7,168 nucleotides of DNA. It comes from CAYNEI01 sp964396185 (GTDB lineage Archaea; Thermoplasmatota; SW-10-69-26). The notes under the pieces were generated by a model. It searched no databases. It worked only from the letters and a program-made list of their open reading frames with translations, and was not told the DNA's origin. Location: positions 1-7,168 of the forward strand of contig CAYNEI010000088.1 of the NCBI GenBank assembly GCA_964396185.1. The letters run 5' to 3'. The translations under genes were made by a program, and so were the position numbers. Below, in pieces: positions 1-7,004 of this stretch; positions within the stretch are counted from its first letter, which is position 1; each line of letters starts with the position of its first letter.

Positions 1-71
1 GCAGCCAGCATCTTGAACGCGCCGACGATGATGACGGCGGCGAGGATGAGGAAGATGATCTCGTTGAGCAA
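1..71 (-). CDS. nuoJ: NADH-quinone oxidoreductase subunit J, N-terminal fragment
   Basis: This is the first 23 codons of a membrane subunit of the complex I proton-pumping arm; the rest lies beyond the left window edge. The visible residues begin MLNEIIFLILAAVIIVGAFK, a single hydrophobic stretch that fits the first transmembrane helix of NuoJ. The short sequence alone would not prove the identity. Position does: the gene directly follows nuoI, where nuoJ is expected in the order A-B-C-D-H-I-J. The start is a TTG codon at 71-69, chosen because a strong GGGAGG ribosome binding site lies 8 bases upstream and no ATG or GTG is available in this frame between it and the nuoI stop. The gap to nuoI is 26 bases, so it is cotranscribed. 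Identity is inferred mainly from context; start fairly sure. Confidence 0.8.
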   Translation of the reverse strand, partial: MLNEIIFLILAAVIIVGAFKMLA

Positions 72-79
72 CCCTTTCG

Positions 80-85
80 CCTCCC
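80..85 (-). promoter_or_regulatory. Shine-Dalgarno site of nuoJ
   Basis: GGGAGG on the minus strand, 8 bases before the TTG codon. It lies in the 26-base gap between nuoI and nuoJ and is the main reason for accepting a rare TTG start. Confidence 0.7.
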
Positions 86-97
86 TTGTTTCGTTTC

Positions 98-544
98 TCA
101 GAGCCCTCCCTCGAGTTCCTTGTGGCCCTCGAGGGTCAACTCGGCCTCCGTCTTGGAGATCTCGTACGGATCGTAGTCGAAGGATGCGCGCTCGGTGCGC
201 GAGGTCCGGAACTCCGGGGTGAGGAAGATGGCATCCGTGGGGCAGACCTCCTCACAGAGCCCGCAGTACATGCACTGGACGACGTTGATGCGTGGCCAGA
301 GGCCGCGCTTGTTGTTCCCCTGCTCGCGGCCGGGGATCATGGTCATGCAGTCCGTGCCGTTCGGGCAAGCCTGCGAGCACAACGTGCACCCGATGCAGGC
401 CTCCAGGTCGAGCACGATGCGGCCGCGGAAGTTCTCGGGGATGGGCGCGGTCTCGTCCGGGTAGTGGACGGTCACCGGCTTGGAGAAGAGCTTCTTGAAG
501 GTCTGTTTGAAGCCCTTGAGCAACGAGACGAGCGGTACGCGCAT
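98..544 (-). CDS. nuoI: NADH-quinone oxidoreductase subunit I (two [4Fe-4S] clusters)
   Basis: This is a ferredoxin-like subunit of the peripheral arm of complex I. It passes electrons through clusters N6a and N6b toward NuoB. The 148-residue product has two canonical cluster motifs: CIGCTLCSQACP with cysteines 50, 53, 56 and 60, and CMYCGLCEEVCP with cysteines 91, 94, 97 and 101. The two motifs share ligands crosswise, as in 8Fe ferredoxins. An extra cysteine at 66 sits in the linker. Length is close to the usual family size, and the inter-cluster spacing resembles bacterial NuoI. The start is the ATG at 544-542, which shares one base with the nuoH stop (TGATG) and has GGAGGG 8 bases upstream. 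An in-frame extension reaching further into nuoH was not used because it would overlap a well-conserved gene. Very secure. Confidence 0.97.
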   Translation of the reverse strand: MRVPLVSLLKGFKQTFKKLFSKPVTVHYPDETAPIPENFRGRIVLDLEACIGCTLCSQACPNGTDCMTMIPGREQGNNKRGLWPRINVVQCMYCGLCEEVCPTDAIFLTPEFRTSRTERASFDYDPYEISKTEAELTLEGHKELEGGL

Positions 545-1560
545 CAGAACATCCCTCCGAGGTAGACCGAGGCGATCGCGGCGATGACGAGGTTGACCAG
601 CGCCAGGGGGAAGAGGACCTTCCAGCCGAGGTTCATGAACTGGTCGATGCGGACCCGGGGCATGGTGAACCAGGTGACGAAGAGGAAGACGCTGACGATG
701 GCCATCTTGAGCAGGAACCACCAGGCGCCGTCGAAGAACGGTCCCTGCCAGCCGCCGAAGAAGAGGACCACGGTCAGCGCAGAGATGAGCATGACGTTGG
801 CGAAGAGCGTCAGGAAGAGCAGGCCGAAGCGCATGCCGGAGTACTCGGTGTGGAACCCAGCCACGAACTCGGACTCGGCCTCGGGCAGGTCGATGGGCGC
901 GATGCCGATCTTGGCCAGGCCGGCCACGAGGAAGATGAACAGGCCGATGGGTTGGACGACGAAGAACCAGAGGTTCTCCTGGGCGTGGACGATGCCCTCC
1001 ATGCTGAAGGTCCCGGTGAGCAGCACGACCGCGGCGGCCGAGAGCACGAGCGGGACCTCGTAGGCGACGTCCAGGGCGGCCGCACGCAGGCCTCCGAGCA
1101 TGCTGTACTTGCTGTTGGATCCCCAGCCAGCCAGCACCTCGCCGACGGGCCCGATCGCACCCACGGCGAGCACGAGCAGGATGCCTGTGCCAACGTTGGA
1201 GATGACCAGGCCGTCGTGCCAGGGGAGGAAGAGGAATACCACGAGCGTCGGGATCAGGAGGACGTAGACGGCCAGCGACCAGGAGAACTTGTCCACGCCT
1301 GCGGGTTGGACGTCCTCCTTGCTGACCAGTTTGATGCCGTCGGCGAGCACCTGGAGCAGGCCGAACGGGCCGACCCTGTCGGGGCCGACGCGGTGCTGGA
1401 TGTGGGCCATGGTTTTGCGCATGCCCCAGACGTAGAGGGGAGCCACGGCCAGCACGAAGAGGAGCACGGCCAGGGTAAGCGCGAGGTAGACCAGCAGCGG
1501 GGCCCAGCTCTGGCCCACGAACTGTGCGGTCCAGTCGATGAGTTGGCTTGGGATGCTCAT
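544..1560 (-). CDS. nuoH: NADH-quinone oxidoreductase subunit H (membrane, quinone-site subunit)
   Basis: NuoH is the membrane subunit that joins the peripheral and membrane arms of complex I. It lines the quinone chamber and starts the chain of charged residues that couples quinone reduction to proton pumping. The 338-residue product is very hydrophobic, and the family has eight core helices. Visible signatures are the loop with RVGPDRVGPFGLLQ (57-70) followed by DGIKL and KE (81-82); AYEVPL with Glu168; the acidic loop DLPEAESE (224-231) and HTEYSG with Glu239; and PRVRIDQFMNLGWK near 301-314. All key acidic residues of this loop are present. The ATG overlaps the nuoD stop as ATGA (4 bases), and the stop overlaps nuoI by 1 base. 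There is no strong ribosome binding site (only a G-rich stretch), so translation probably depends on coupling. F420H2 dehydrogenase subunit H (fpoH) is a close relative and cannot be excluded by sequence alone. Confidence 0.97.
   Translation of the reverse strand: MSIPSQLIDWTAQFVGQSWAPLLVYLALTLAVLLFVLAVAPLYVWGMRKTMAHIQHRVGPDRVGPFGLLQVLADGIKLVSKEDVQPAGVDKFSWSLAVYVLLIPTLVVFLFLPWHDGLVISNVGTGILLVLAVGAIGPVGEVLAGWGSNSKYSMLGGLRAAALDVAYEVPLVLSAAAVVLLTGTFSMEGIVHAQENLWFFVVQPIGLFIFLVAGLAKIGIAPIDLPEAESEFVAGFHTEYSGMRFGLLFLTLFANVMLISALTVVLFFGGWQGPFFDGAWWFLLKMAIVSVFLFVTWFTMPRVRIDQFMNLGWKVLFPLALVNLVIAAIASVYLGGMF
553..558 (-). promoter_or_regulatory. Shine-Dalgarno site of nuoI
   Basis: GGAGGG on the minus strand, 8 bases before the nuoI ATG and inside the last codons of nuoH. 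It fixes the nuoI start at 544 and, with the TGATG stop/start overlap, suggests translational coupling. Confidence 0.7.
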
Positions 1561-2705
1561 CGGTCGATGTCCCCCAGGACGATGTCGATGCTTCCGAGCG
1601 TGACGATGGCGTCTTGGATCAGTTCACCGCGAGCCAGGAACCGGATGGCCGACAGGTTCGAGAACGAGTGGGCCCGCATCTTGACGCGGTAGGGCCGGTT
1701 GGAGTCGTCGCTGACGATCAGACAGCCGAGCTCGCCCCGGGGCGCCTCGATGCGCGTGTAGATCTCGCCGGGGGGAGGGTGCCATCGGAACTGCTTGGCT
1801 TTCTCGCCGGTCTCCTTGCTGATGTAGCCCCCGCTGGCCTCGGACCAGCGTTCGCAGGCCTGCTCGAGGATCTTGATGGATTCCTCGATCTCGGCGAAGC
1901 GGACCGCGTAGCGGGAGAAGCAGTCCCCGTCGTGGGCGATGGGGACGTCGAAGTCGTAGGTCTCATAGCTGCAGTAGGGCTCGTCTTTGCGCAGGTCGAA
2001 GCGCACGCCAGAGGCCCGGATGTTGGGCCCGGTCATGCCGAAGTTGATGGCGTCCTCGGCGCTGATGACGCCGACGCCCTTGGTGCGGCCCACGAAGATG
2101 TCGTTGTTGGTGAGCAGGTCGTCGAGCTCGCTGATGCCCGTTCGGACCTGGTCGAGCCAGGTGATGCAGTCCTCGATCCAGCGCTCGTCGATGTCGTTCT
2201 TGACGCCGCCGAAGCGGAAGTAGGAGTAGGTGAGCCGGGTGCCGGTCATCCGCTCGAGCAGGCGCAGGCCCCTCTCGCGGTCCCGCATGCACCAGAAGAA
2301 CGGGGTGAGCGCGCCCAGGTCGAGCCCCCAGGTGCCCATCCAGAGCAGGTGGCTGCAGACGCGGTTGACCTCCATGGCCAAAACGCGCACGACCTCGGCC
2401 CGCTCGGGGATCTCGACATCGGCCAGGCGCTCGCAGGCGTGCACGAAGGCCATGTTGTTGTGGATGGCGGCCAGGTAGTCCATCCGGTCCGTGTAGGGGA
2501 TGAACTGGAGGTAGGTGCCCATCTCGCCGAGGCGCTCGCTGCCTCGGTGGAGGTAACCGATGATAGGCTCGGCGTCCACGATGCGCTCGCCGTCGAGCAG
2601 GAGCTTCATGCGCAGCACGCCGTGGGTGGCTGGGTGCTGGGGCCCGACGTTCAGCGTCATCAGGCGGCGCTTGGGTTGGGTCTCCTCGGTGGTGGGAGCG
2701 GCCAT
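1557..2705 (-). CDS. nuoD: NADH-quinone oxidoreductase subunit D (49 kDa type)
   Basis: NuoD forms the quinone-binding pocket together with NuoB. It descends from the large subunit of [NiFe] hydrogenases, and the nickel-binding CxxC pairs are absent here, as expected for complex I. The product is 382 residues. Signatures are NVGPQHPATHGVLR (19-32), GYLHRGSE (50-57), YTDRMDYL (71-78), APRGELG (321-327) and the C-terminal GSIDIVLGDIDR (371-382). His28 and Tyr77 have the same 49-residue spacing as the quinone-head ligands His38 and Tyr87 of the Thermus enzyme, so the site looks intact. It is a separate gene rather than a NuoCD fusion. The start ATG at 2705 follows the nuoC stop after one base, with a G-rich stretch (AAGGGGTGG) just upstream. 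FpoD, the F420H2 dehydrogenase homologue, is the main alternative. Very secure as a family member. Confidence 0.97.
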   Translation of the reverse strand: MAAPTTEETQPKRRLMTLNVGPQHPATHGVLRMKLLLDGERIVDAEPIIGYLHRGSERLGEMGTYLQFIPYTDRMDYLAAIHNNMAFVHACERLADVEIPERAEVVRVLAMEVNRVCSHLLWMGTWGLDLGALTPFFWCMRDRERGLRLLERMTGTRLTYSYFRFGGVKNDIDERWIEDCITWLDQVRTGISELDDLLTNNDIFVGRTKGVGVISAEDAINFGMTGPNIRASGVRFDLRKDEPYCSYETYDFDVPIAHDGDCFSRYAVRFAEIEESIKILEQACERWSEASGGYISKETGEKAKQFRWHPPPGEIYTRIEAPRGELGCLIVSDDSNRPYRVKMRAHSFSNLSAIRFLARGELIQDAIVTLGSIDIVLGDIDR

Positions 2706-2706
2706 G

Positions 2707-3260
2707 TTACCACCCCTTGCCTGGGTCGGTGGTGACCCGGTCCTCGCCGTCCTCTCGGTAGATGAACTGCTCCTTGGAGATGTCGTAGTCCTTGCGGCCT
2801 GGGTGGCCGTCCCAGTCCTCGGGCATGAAGATGCGTTTGTGGTTCGGGTGGCCCTCGAAGGTGACGCCGTAGATGTCCCAGGTCTCGCGCTCGTGCCAGT
2901 TGGCGGTGCGCCAGATGTCCGCCACGCTGGCCAGCCGGCAGTCTTGGGTGTCGCGCGGGAGCCAGACCTGGACGGCCAGGTGCTCTTTGTGCTCGTAGGA
3001 GTAGAGGTTGTAGACGACCTCCATGAGCCCGCTGCCTTCCTCGGGGATCTCGCGGCCGAGCCACTCCTCGTTGTTCTCGAGCTCCTCGGTGGGCCAGTCC
3101 ACGGCGGTCAGACAGGCGCAGTGGTCGAACCCGACGCGCTTGGCGTTCTCCATGAGCTCGTGGAGATGGGCTCGGTCGGCGATGATCAGCGGCTTGTCCT
3201 TCTGCTGGCCTCGATCGAGGACAGCGTCGGGGGCGGCCTCGGCGACCTGGTCGGCCAGGC

Positions 3261-3264
<4 letters not shown>
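2707..3264 (-). CDS. nuoC: NADH-quinone oxidoreductase subunit C (30 kDa type)
   Basis: NuoC is a peripheral-arm subunit without cofactors that packs against NuoD and NuoB. The 185-residue product carries the family signature in its C-terminal half: ERETWDIYG (125-133), EGHP (137-140) and WDGHPGRKDY (151-160). The N-terminal half is variable, as usual. The reading frame is open further upstream through nuoB, but I place the start at GTG 3264-3262: it overlaps the nuoB stop as GTGA, has GGGAGG 10 bases upstream, and gives a normal family length. The extended version would add 68 arginine- and proline-rich residues that are only a shadow of nuoB. The stop is one base before the nuoD ATG. Identity very secure, start fairly sure. 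Confidence 0.95.
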
Positions 3265-3766
<502 letters not shown>

Positions 3767-3782
<16 letters not shown>

Positions 3783-4138
3783 TGGAGCGCCCCCTTACGC
3801 CACGCGTACACCCAAGCGACGAGCAGCAGGCCCACGAAGATGACCATCTCGACCACGGCTGCACTGCCGAGGTTGGAGAACTCCACCACGAAGGGCAGCA
3901 GGAAGATGGCCTCGATGTCGAGGATGAGGAAGACGAGGACGTAGAGGTAGTACTGGATGTCCACGGGTCCACGTCCGCTGCCGACGGGTTCCTCGCCGGA
4001 CTCGTAGGCGGTCTGCTTCTCCCGGGTTGGCCGCGGTGGGTTGACCAGGTGGGATAAGCCGATGGCTACCATCACGACGCCAGCCCCGATCACCGTCATC
4101 AGGAGGATCGGGAGGTAGGCCCCGGGGATCCCAGCCAT
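3767..4138 (-). CDS. nuoA: NADH-quinone oxidoreductase subunit A
   Basis: NuoA is a small three-helix membrane subunit next to NuoH at the arm junction. The 123-residue product has a first helix at about 8-31, the conserved loop YESGEEPVGSG (45-55), a second helix containing LDIEAIFLLP with Asp74 and Glu76, and a third helix VEMVIFVGLLLVAWVYAW (96-113) followed by RKGAL. These match the family block by block. The loop has Ser47 where most bacterial and mitochondrial homologues have Cys (YECG). The start is ATG 4138-4136. The frame is open further upstream, but those residues are low-complexity and overlap the Kelch gene. No ribosome binding site precedes the ATG, and a TATA-like element lies 28 bases upstream, so a leaderless message is likely. 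It is the first gene of the operon and overlaps nuoB by 16 bases. Confidence 0.95.
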
Positions 4139-4146
4139 GGTTGACG

Positions 4147-4162
4147 CGGGCAAAAGAGCCCG
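4147..4162. repeat. Inverted repeat between the TATA candidate and nuoA
   Basis: Arms CGGGC and GCCCG (5 base pairs) enclose a 6-base loop that reads TCTTTT on the minus strand. With one bulge the stem can extend by a GAC/GTC pair outward, into the TATA candidate. It could be an operator for the nuo promoter, or an RNA hairpin ending the Kelch transcript. The stem is short, so chance is possible in DNA this rich in G+C. Confidence 0.35.
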
Positions 4163-4170
4163 TCTATAGA
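4163..4170 (-). promoter_or_regulatory. Candidate archaeal TATA box of the nuo operon
   Basis: TCTATAGA, an AT-rich island in GC-rich DNA, is centred about 28 bases before the nuoA ATG. If the archaeal TATA-to-start distance of roughly 25 to 27 bases applies, transcription would begin at or within a few bases of the ATG. This agrees with the missing ribosome binding site. The spacing is seen; the function is inferred. Confidence 0.5.
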
Positions 4171-4232
4171 AACGTTGCCCATCCGATGCCGGGTCACGCC
4201 GTGCCGTCTCAGCGAGAACGCCGGGGGTGGGG

Positions 4233-5909
4233 TCAGAGCGAGACTGGGTTGAGAACCTCGACCACGTCCATGGTGTCGGGGTCGTTGCCCCCGATGACGT
4301 AGAGCTTCCCATCCAGAGCTACGGCTGCTCCGTCGCGGTGATCCTGGAGGATGTCGGGCAGCTTGACCCACGTGTCGTCGGCGGGGTCGTAGCGCTCCAC
4401 CGAGCGGATGGGACCATCGTTGTGGCCGCCGAACACGTAGACCTGTCCATCCAGCGAGGCCCCGGACGCCCAGGCACGGGCTGTGTTGAGTTCAGTGGAC
4501 TCGGACCAGCCCCCTTGGTAGGGGTCGTAGCGGTGCACGGTCTCGTGGGGGCTGGGATCGTCGTAGACGTGCCCGACGAGGTAGACATGATCCTGGGTGG
4601 CTGCGAACGCGTACCCGTTCTGGTAGAAGTCGGGATGGAAGCCCTCGATCCACGGTCCGCTGTCCGCGCGATGGATCCACACCTGGAGCGTGGGGTCGTA
4701 GCCTCGCTGACCCACCACCAGGAGATCACCCCCGAAGACCGCGACGTCGGCCTTCCGGATGGGCGCCTCGAGATGCACGCCAGCGCGCCAGGAGTCGGTG
4801 GCCGGATCGTAGATGTAGTGTTCGAGCCTGTCCAGCGTGCTCGTGAGGACGTGGATCTCGCCGTCCAGGATCGCTGCCGAGGGGTCGCGTAGGTCCACGG
4901 GTGCGTCGGCTCCTTGGGTCCACGCGTCGGCCTGGGGATCGTAGATCTCGATGCTCCGCAGAGCCTGCCAGCTCTCACCGCTCCATGTGTGCCCACCGAG
5001 GACGTAGATCCGGTCGTCGGAGGCCACGGCAGCGAGGTCCTTGCGAGGGGTCAGGAGCGATGCGGCCTCGGTCCACGGCGGCATCTCGGGTTCGAACCCG
5101 TCAGGGGCCTGCAGCGTGGTGGCCACGAGGCCGAGCTGTCGCTGGGTGTGGTAGGCGGAGTAGTGTCCGCCACCAGAGTACGTGAAGGTCGAGTTGTGGG
5201 TGTAGCCCACCGGGCCGAGGCCTTCCTTGTAGTACTCTCGGTCGTTGATGGTGGTCGAATCGTCGTCGCAGATGGTGTCGCCGGTCTCCGGGTAGTAGGT
5301 GCAGCCGCCCTCGTCGACCCCCAGCGAGACCGCATGAGCCGCTGTCCGGATGAACGCGTTGGAGACCGTGGAAGGCGAAGCTGTGACCCGTGCACCGTCG
5401 GGGAACTCCGTGAAGAAGCCTCCCCCCATCCACTCGCCAGTGTCGGCGTCGAAGATGACCTGGAGACCTGTGGTGCCGGTGGAGCCCACGAGGCTGTTGC
5501 CCACCACGCCGAGATGGGTCCAGTGGGGGCCGTAGTCGAAGCTCCCGTCGGAGTTCTCCCCCTCCACCCTGACGGGGTACATGGTGGCGCCGCGCATGGG
5601 AACGGGGTCGCCGAGGATGACCTGGAAGTCGCCGCTGCGGGTCTCGTGCGTCGTGCCTGAGCGTTGCGCGGTGGTTCTCTCATCCGTGATCCAGTGGTAG
5701 TGCCACATGGTGGCGGGACCTAGCTCTGGCGGGAAGCCGGGCACAGCTGGCTCAGGGGCATCAGGGTCGGGCGGGCTGGGGTCAGGGGTGGGATCGTGGT
5801 CGCCGGGTCCGTCGGTGATCGACTCGGTGGTCTCGTTGTCGTTCGAACCGTCCGTGCAGCCGGCCAGGAGCACGCTCGCCAGGACCAGGAACAGCAGAGC
5901 CCGGTTCAT
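4233..5909 (-). CDS. Secreted Kelch-repeat lipoprotein
   Basis: The function is unknown; the product is probably anchored outside the cell membrane. The 558-residue protein starts with a lipoprotein signal: MNR, a hydrophobic core, then LLAGC with the lipid-attachment Cys18. Residues 19-60 are an Asp/Pro/Glu/Thr-rich tether. Residues 65-270 form a globular region I do not recognise, with two cysteines (203 and 214) that could pair in a disulfide. Residues 278-558 contain Kelch-type repeats with YDP...W endings: EIYDPQADAW (321-330), YIYDPATDSW (365-374), a degenerate blade ending at Trp420, HRYDPYQGGW (459-468) and ERYDPADDTW (505-514), plus IYVLGG, YVFGG and LYVIGG strands. The sixth unit lacks its closing Trp strand, while PPWTEAAS (277-284) could supply it, so a closed six-bladed propeller is likely. 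Such propellers usually bind proteins or glycans. The ATG has no ribosome binding site. It lies just upstream of nuo on the same strand, but a link is unproven. Confidence 0.9.
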   Translation of the reverse strand: MNRALLFLVLASVLLAGCTDGSNDNETTESITDGPGDHDPTPDPSPPDPDAPEPAVPGFPPELGPATMWHYHWITDERTTAQRSGTTHETRSGDFQVILGDPVPMRGATMYPVRVEGENSDGSFDYGPHWTHLGVVGNSLVGSTGTTGLQVIFDADTGEWMGGGFFTEFPDGARVTASPSTVSNAFIRTAAHAVSLGVDEGGCTYYPETGDTICDDDSTTINDREYYKEGLGPVGYTHNSTFTYSGGGHYSAYHTQRQLGLVATTLQAPDGFEPEMPPWTEAASLLTPRKDLAAVASDDRIYVLGGHTWSGESWQALRSIEIYDPQADAWTQGADAPVDLRDPSAAILDGEIHVLTSTLDRLEHYIYDPATDSWRAGVHLEAPIRKADVAVFGGDLLVVGQRGYDPTLQVWIHRADSGPWIEGFHPDFYQNGYAFAATQDHVYLVGHVYDDPSPHETVHRYDPYQGGWSESTELNTARAWASGASLDGQVYVFGGHNDGPIRSVERYDPADDTWVKLPDILQDHRDGAAVALDGKLYVIGGNDPDTMDVVEVLNPVSL

Positions 5910-5936
5910 GTCGCGGGAACAGTGTGCAGGGCGAGA

Positions 5937-5956
5937 GGTTAACGCTTCGGTTTTCG
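5937..5956 (-). promoter_or_regulatory. Weak candidate promoter of the Kelch lipoprotein gene
   Basis: On the minus strand CGAAAACCGAAGC is followed by GTTAACC. The GTTAAC centre is about 31 bases before the ATG at 5909, and the purine-rich stretch just upstream resembles an archaeal BRE. Start codon and element spacing would give a leaderless or very short leader. The match to a TATA consensus is poor. Apart from this and a 5-base-pair hairpin at 5971-5983, I see nothing in the 104-base gap. Confidence 0.3.
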
Positions 5957-6013
5957 GGACCCAACGAGGCCCTGGAGGCCAGGTAGTCGTTCCCGCGGGC
6001 GGGGGGGACCCGG

Positions 6014-6904
6014 TCAGGCTCCCGGATGCCAATCCCGGATCGCGTTCGCCAGGCGGCCCGGGGCATCCTCTGGGAGGTAGTGGCTGGCGTCCTCGAACAC
6101 GTGCGTCGTGGGCTGCTGGAAGGCTTGCGCGAGGCGCGTGCGCTCCTGCTTGCGGAAGGCGAGGTCCCTGGCACCCCACGGGATCAGCGCGGGCCGCTGG
6201 CTGAACTTCTCCAGGTAGACCTCGGCCTCCTCGAGGAAGTCGGAGGCGGCCAGCAGCTCCCGGCCGAACCGGTGCGTGGGTTTGCGGCTCTCCGGTGTGG
6301 GGAAGGGACCGCGGTAGGCGTCTAGGACGCGCTGGCTGGGCGTGTGCGCGCATCCGAGCGGGAGCAGGAGGTTGACCAGCGCGTTCGTGCGGCGCACGAT
6401 GGCACCGCCCACGTTGGAGCCGAGCAGCTTGCTGTAGCGCTCGAAGTGGGGGTCGCCTTCCACGGGCCAGGCCCAGGTGTTGGCGAGCACGAAGTTGTCC
6501 ACGCGCTCTGGGTGTTGGCCAGCGGCCCAGAGCCCGATGGGTCCGCCCCAGTCCTGGCCCACGAGGGTGACCCCTGTGAGGTCCTGGTCCTCGAGGAAGG
6601 TGGCGACGATGCGGGCGTGCTCTCGGGGGGTGAAGGTGTAGTCGACCGCGGGCGTTGAGCGGCCGAAGCCCGGGTAGTCCAGGGCCACGCAGCGGAACGC
6701 GTCCCGGAGGTGGAGGATCACGTTTCGGTACAGGAAGGAGTAGGTGGGGTTGCCGTGGAGCATGAGCAGGGTCGGGCCCTGGCCCTCGTCGACGTAGTGC
6801 ACGCGCGCGCCGTCGATGGAGGTGAACCTGGAGTCGAAGGGGAAGAGGTCGACGGGGAGCCAGGGCGGCCGGTCGGCCTCGTCGGCGGGGTCCTGATGGA
6901 GCAT
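6014..6904 (-). CDS. Haloalkane dehalogenase-like alpha/beta hydrolase (subfamily III type)
   Basis: Enzymes of this family cleave carbon-halogen bonds with water, giving an alcohol and a halide. The 296-residue product shows the whole active-site pattern: HGNPTYSFLYRN (50-61), with Asn52 as halide-binding and oxyanion residue; DYPGFGRS (76-83); the nucleophile elbow VGQDWGGP (115-122), with Asp118 as nucleophile and Trp119 as second halide ligand; NTWAWP (142-147) at the end of a core strand; Asp247 in WGARDLAF as the catalytic acid; and His275 in ASHYLPED as the base. The Asn-Trp halide pair with the acid late in the sequence, not a Glu after strand 6, points to subfamily III. There is no signal peptide, so it is cytoplasmic. 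I chose ATG 6904; a GTG at 6967 in the same frame would add 21 unconserved residues. No ribosome binding site is seen. Substrate cannot be predicted; another hydrolase activity is possible. Confidence 0.88.
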   Translation of the reverse strand: MLHQDPADEADRPPWLPVDLFPFDSRFTSIDGARVHYVDEGQGPTLLMLHGNPTYSFLYRNVILHLRDAFRCVALDYPGFGRSTPAVDYTFTPREHARIVATFLEDQDLTGVTLVGQDWGGPIGLWAAGQHPERVDNFVLANTWAWPVEGDPHFERYSKLLGSNVGGAIVRRTNALVNLLLPLGCAHTPSQRVLDAYRGPFPTPESRKPTHRFGRELLAASDFLEEAEVYLEKFSQRPALIPWGARDLAFRKQERTRLAQAFQQPTTHVFEDASHYLPEDAPGRLANAIRDWHPGA

Positions 6905-6927
6905 GGCCGGGGTACCGCGAGCCCTGC

Positions 6928-6934
6928 TTGAATG
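6928..6934 (-). promoter_or_regulatory. Very weak TATA-like element of the dehalogenase gene
   Basis: CATTCAA on the minus strand is centred about 27 bases before ATG 6904, the same spacing as the TATA candidate of nuoA. The sequence match is poor and I rely only on the position and the local AT content. Confidence 0.2.
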
Positions 6935-6948
6935 GAGGGTCAAGGGGT

Positions 6949-6966
6949 TGTTTGCGTAGGCAAACA
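6949..6966. repeat. Perfect inverted repeat upstream of the dehalogenase gene
   Basis: TGTTTGC and GCAAACA are perfect 7-base arms around a 4-base spacer, centred about 53 bases before the dehalogenase ATG and 39 bases after the upstream stop codon. A second, overlapping dyad, AACAC-GGGTT-GTGTT, lies at 6963-6977. No T-run follows in either direction, which speaks against a simple terminator. Operator for a dimeric regulator is my preferred reading; a processed 3' hairpin of the upstream transcript is the alternative. Confidence 0.5.
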
Positions 6967-7004
6967 CGGGTTGTGTTGGGCTGATCGGGAGCGCGCCGCT
7001 TCTC

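Noticed and set aside
545..721. In-frame extension of nuoI into nuoH
   Set aside because: It reads conserved nuoH codons in the wrong frame as Arg/Pro/His-rich sequence. The ATG at 544 has a strong GGAGGG site and gives normal NuoI length.
850..1692. A 280-codon plus-strand reading frame opposite nuoH
   Set aside because: It is the mirror of the hydrophobic NuoH codons, giving an Asp/Glu/His/Gln-rich product without domains, and it crosses the nuoD-nuoH junction.
1548..2735. A 395-codon plus-strand reading frame opposite nuoD
   Set aside because: The opposite strand carries the unmistakable NuoD protein. The plus-strand product is Val/Ala/Asp/Gly-rich with no recognisable motif, as expected for antisense frames in GC-rich genes.
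4227..5660. Two plus-strand reading frames of 221 and 248 codons opposite the Kelch gene
   Set aside because: The repeated valine/glycine/aspartate pattern mirrors the Kelch repeats. No ribosome binding site or family motif is visible, and the sense strand has a complete lipoprotein.
5971..5983. Hairpin CCTGG-AGG-CCAGG after the dehalogenase gene as a terminator
   Set aside because: The stem has only 5 base pairs, the loop 3 bases, and no T-run follows on the minus strand. Short stems like this are frequent by chance in GC-rich DNA.
5910..6353. In-frame upstream extension of the Kelch protein by 148 residues
   Set aside because: It would run through the intergenic gap and into the dehalogenase gene in another frame, giving Arg/Pro/His-rich sequence. 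The internal ATG begins a perfect lipoprotein signal, which must be N-terminal.
6905..6967. GTG start at 6967 for the dehalogenase
   Set aside because: It would add 21 residues without resemblance to the family, consume the inverted repeat, and has no ribosome binding site. The ATG at 6904 gives the usual length. Not fully excluded.
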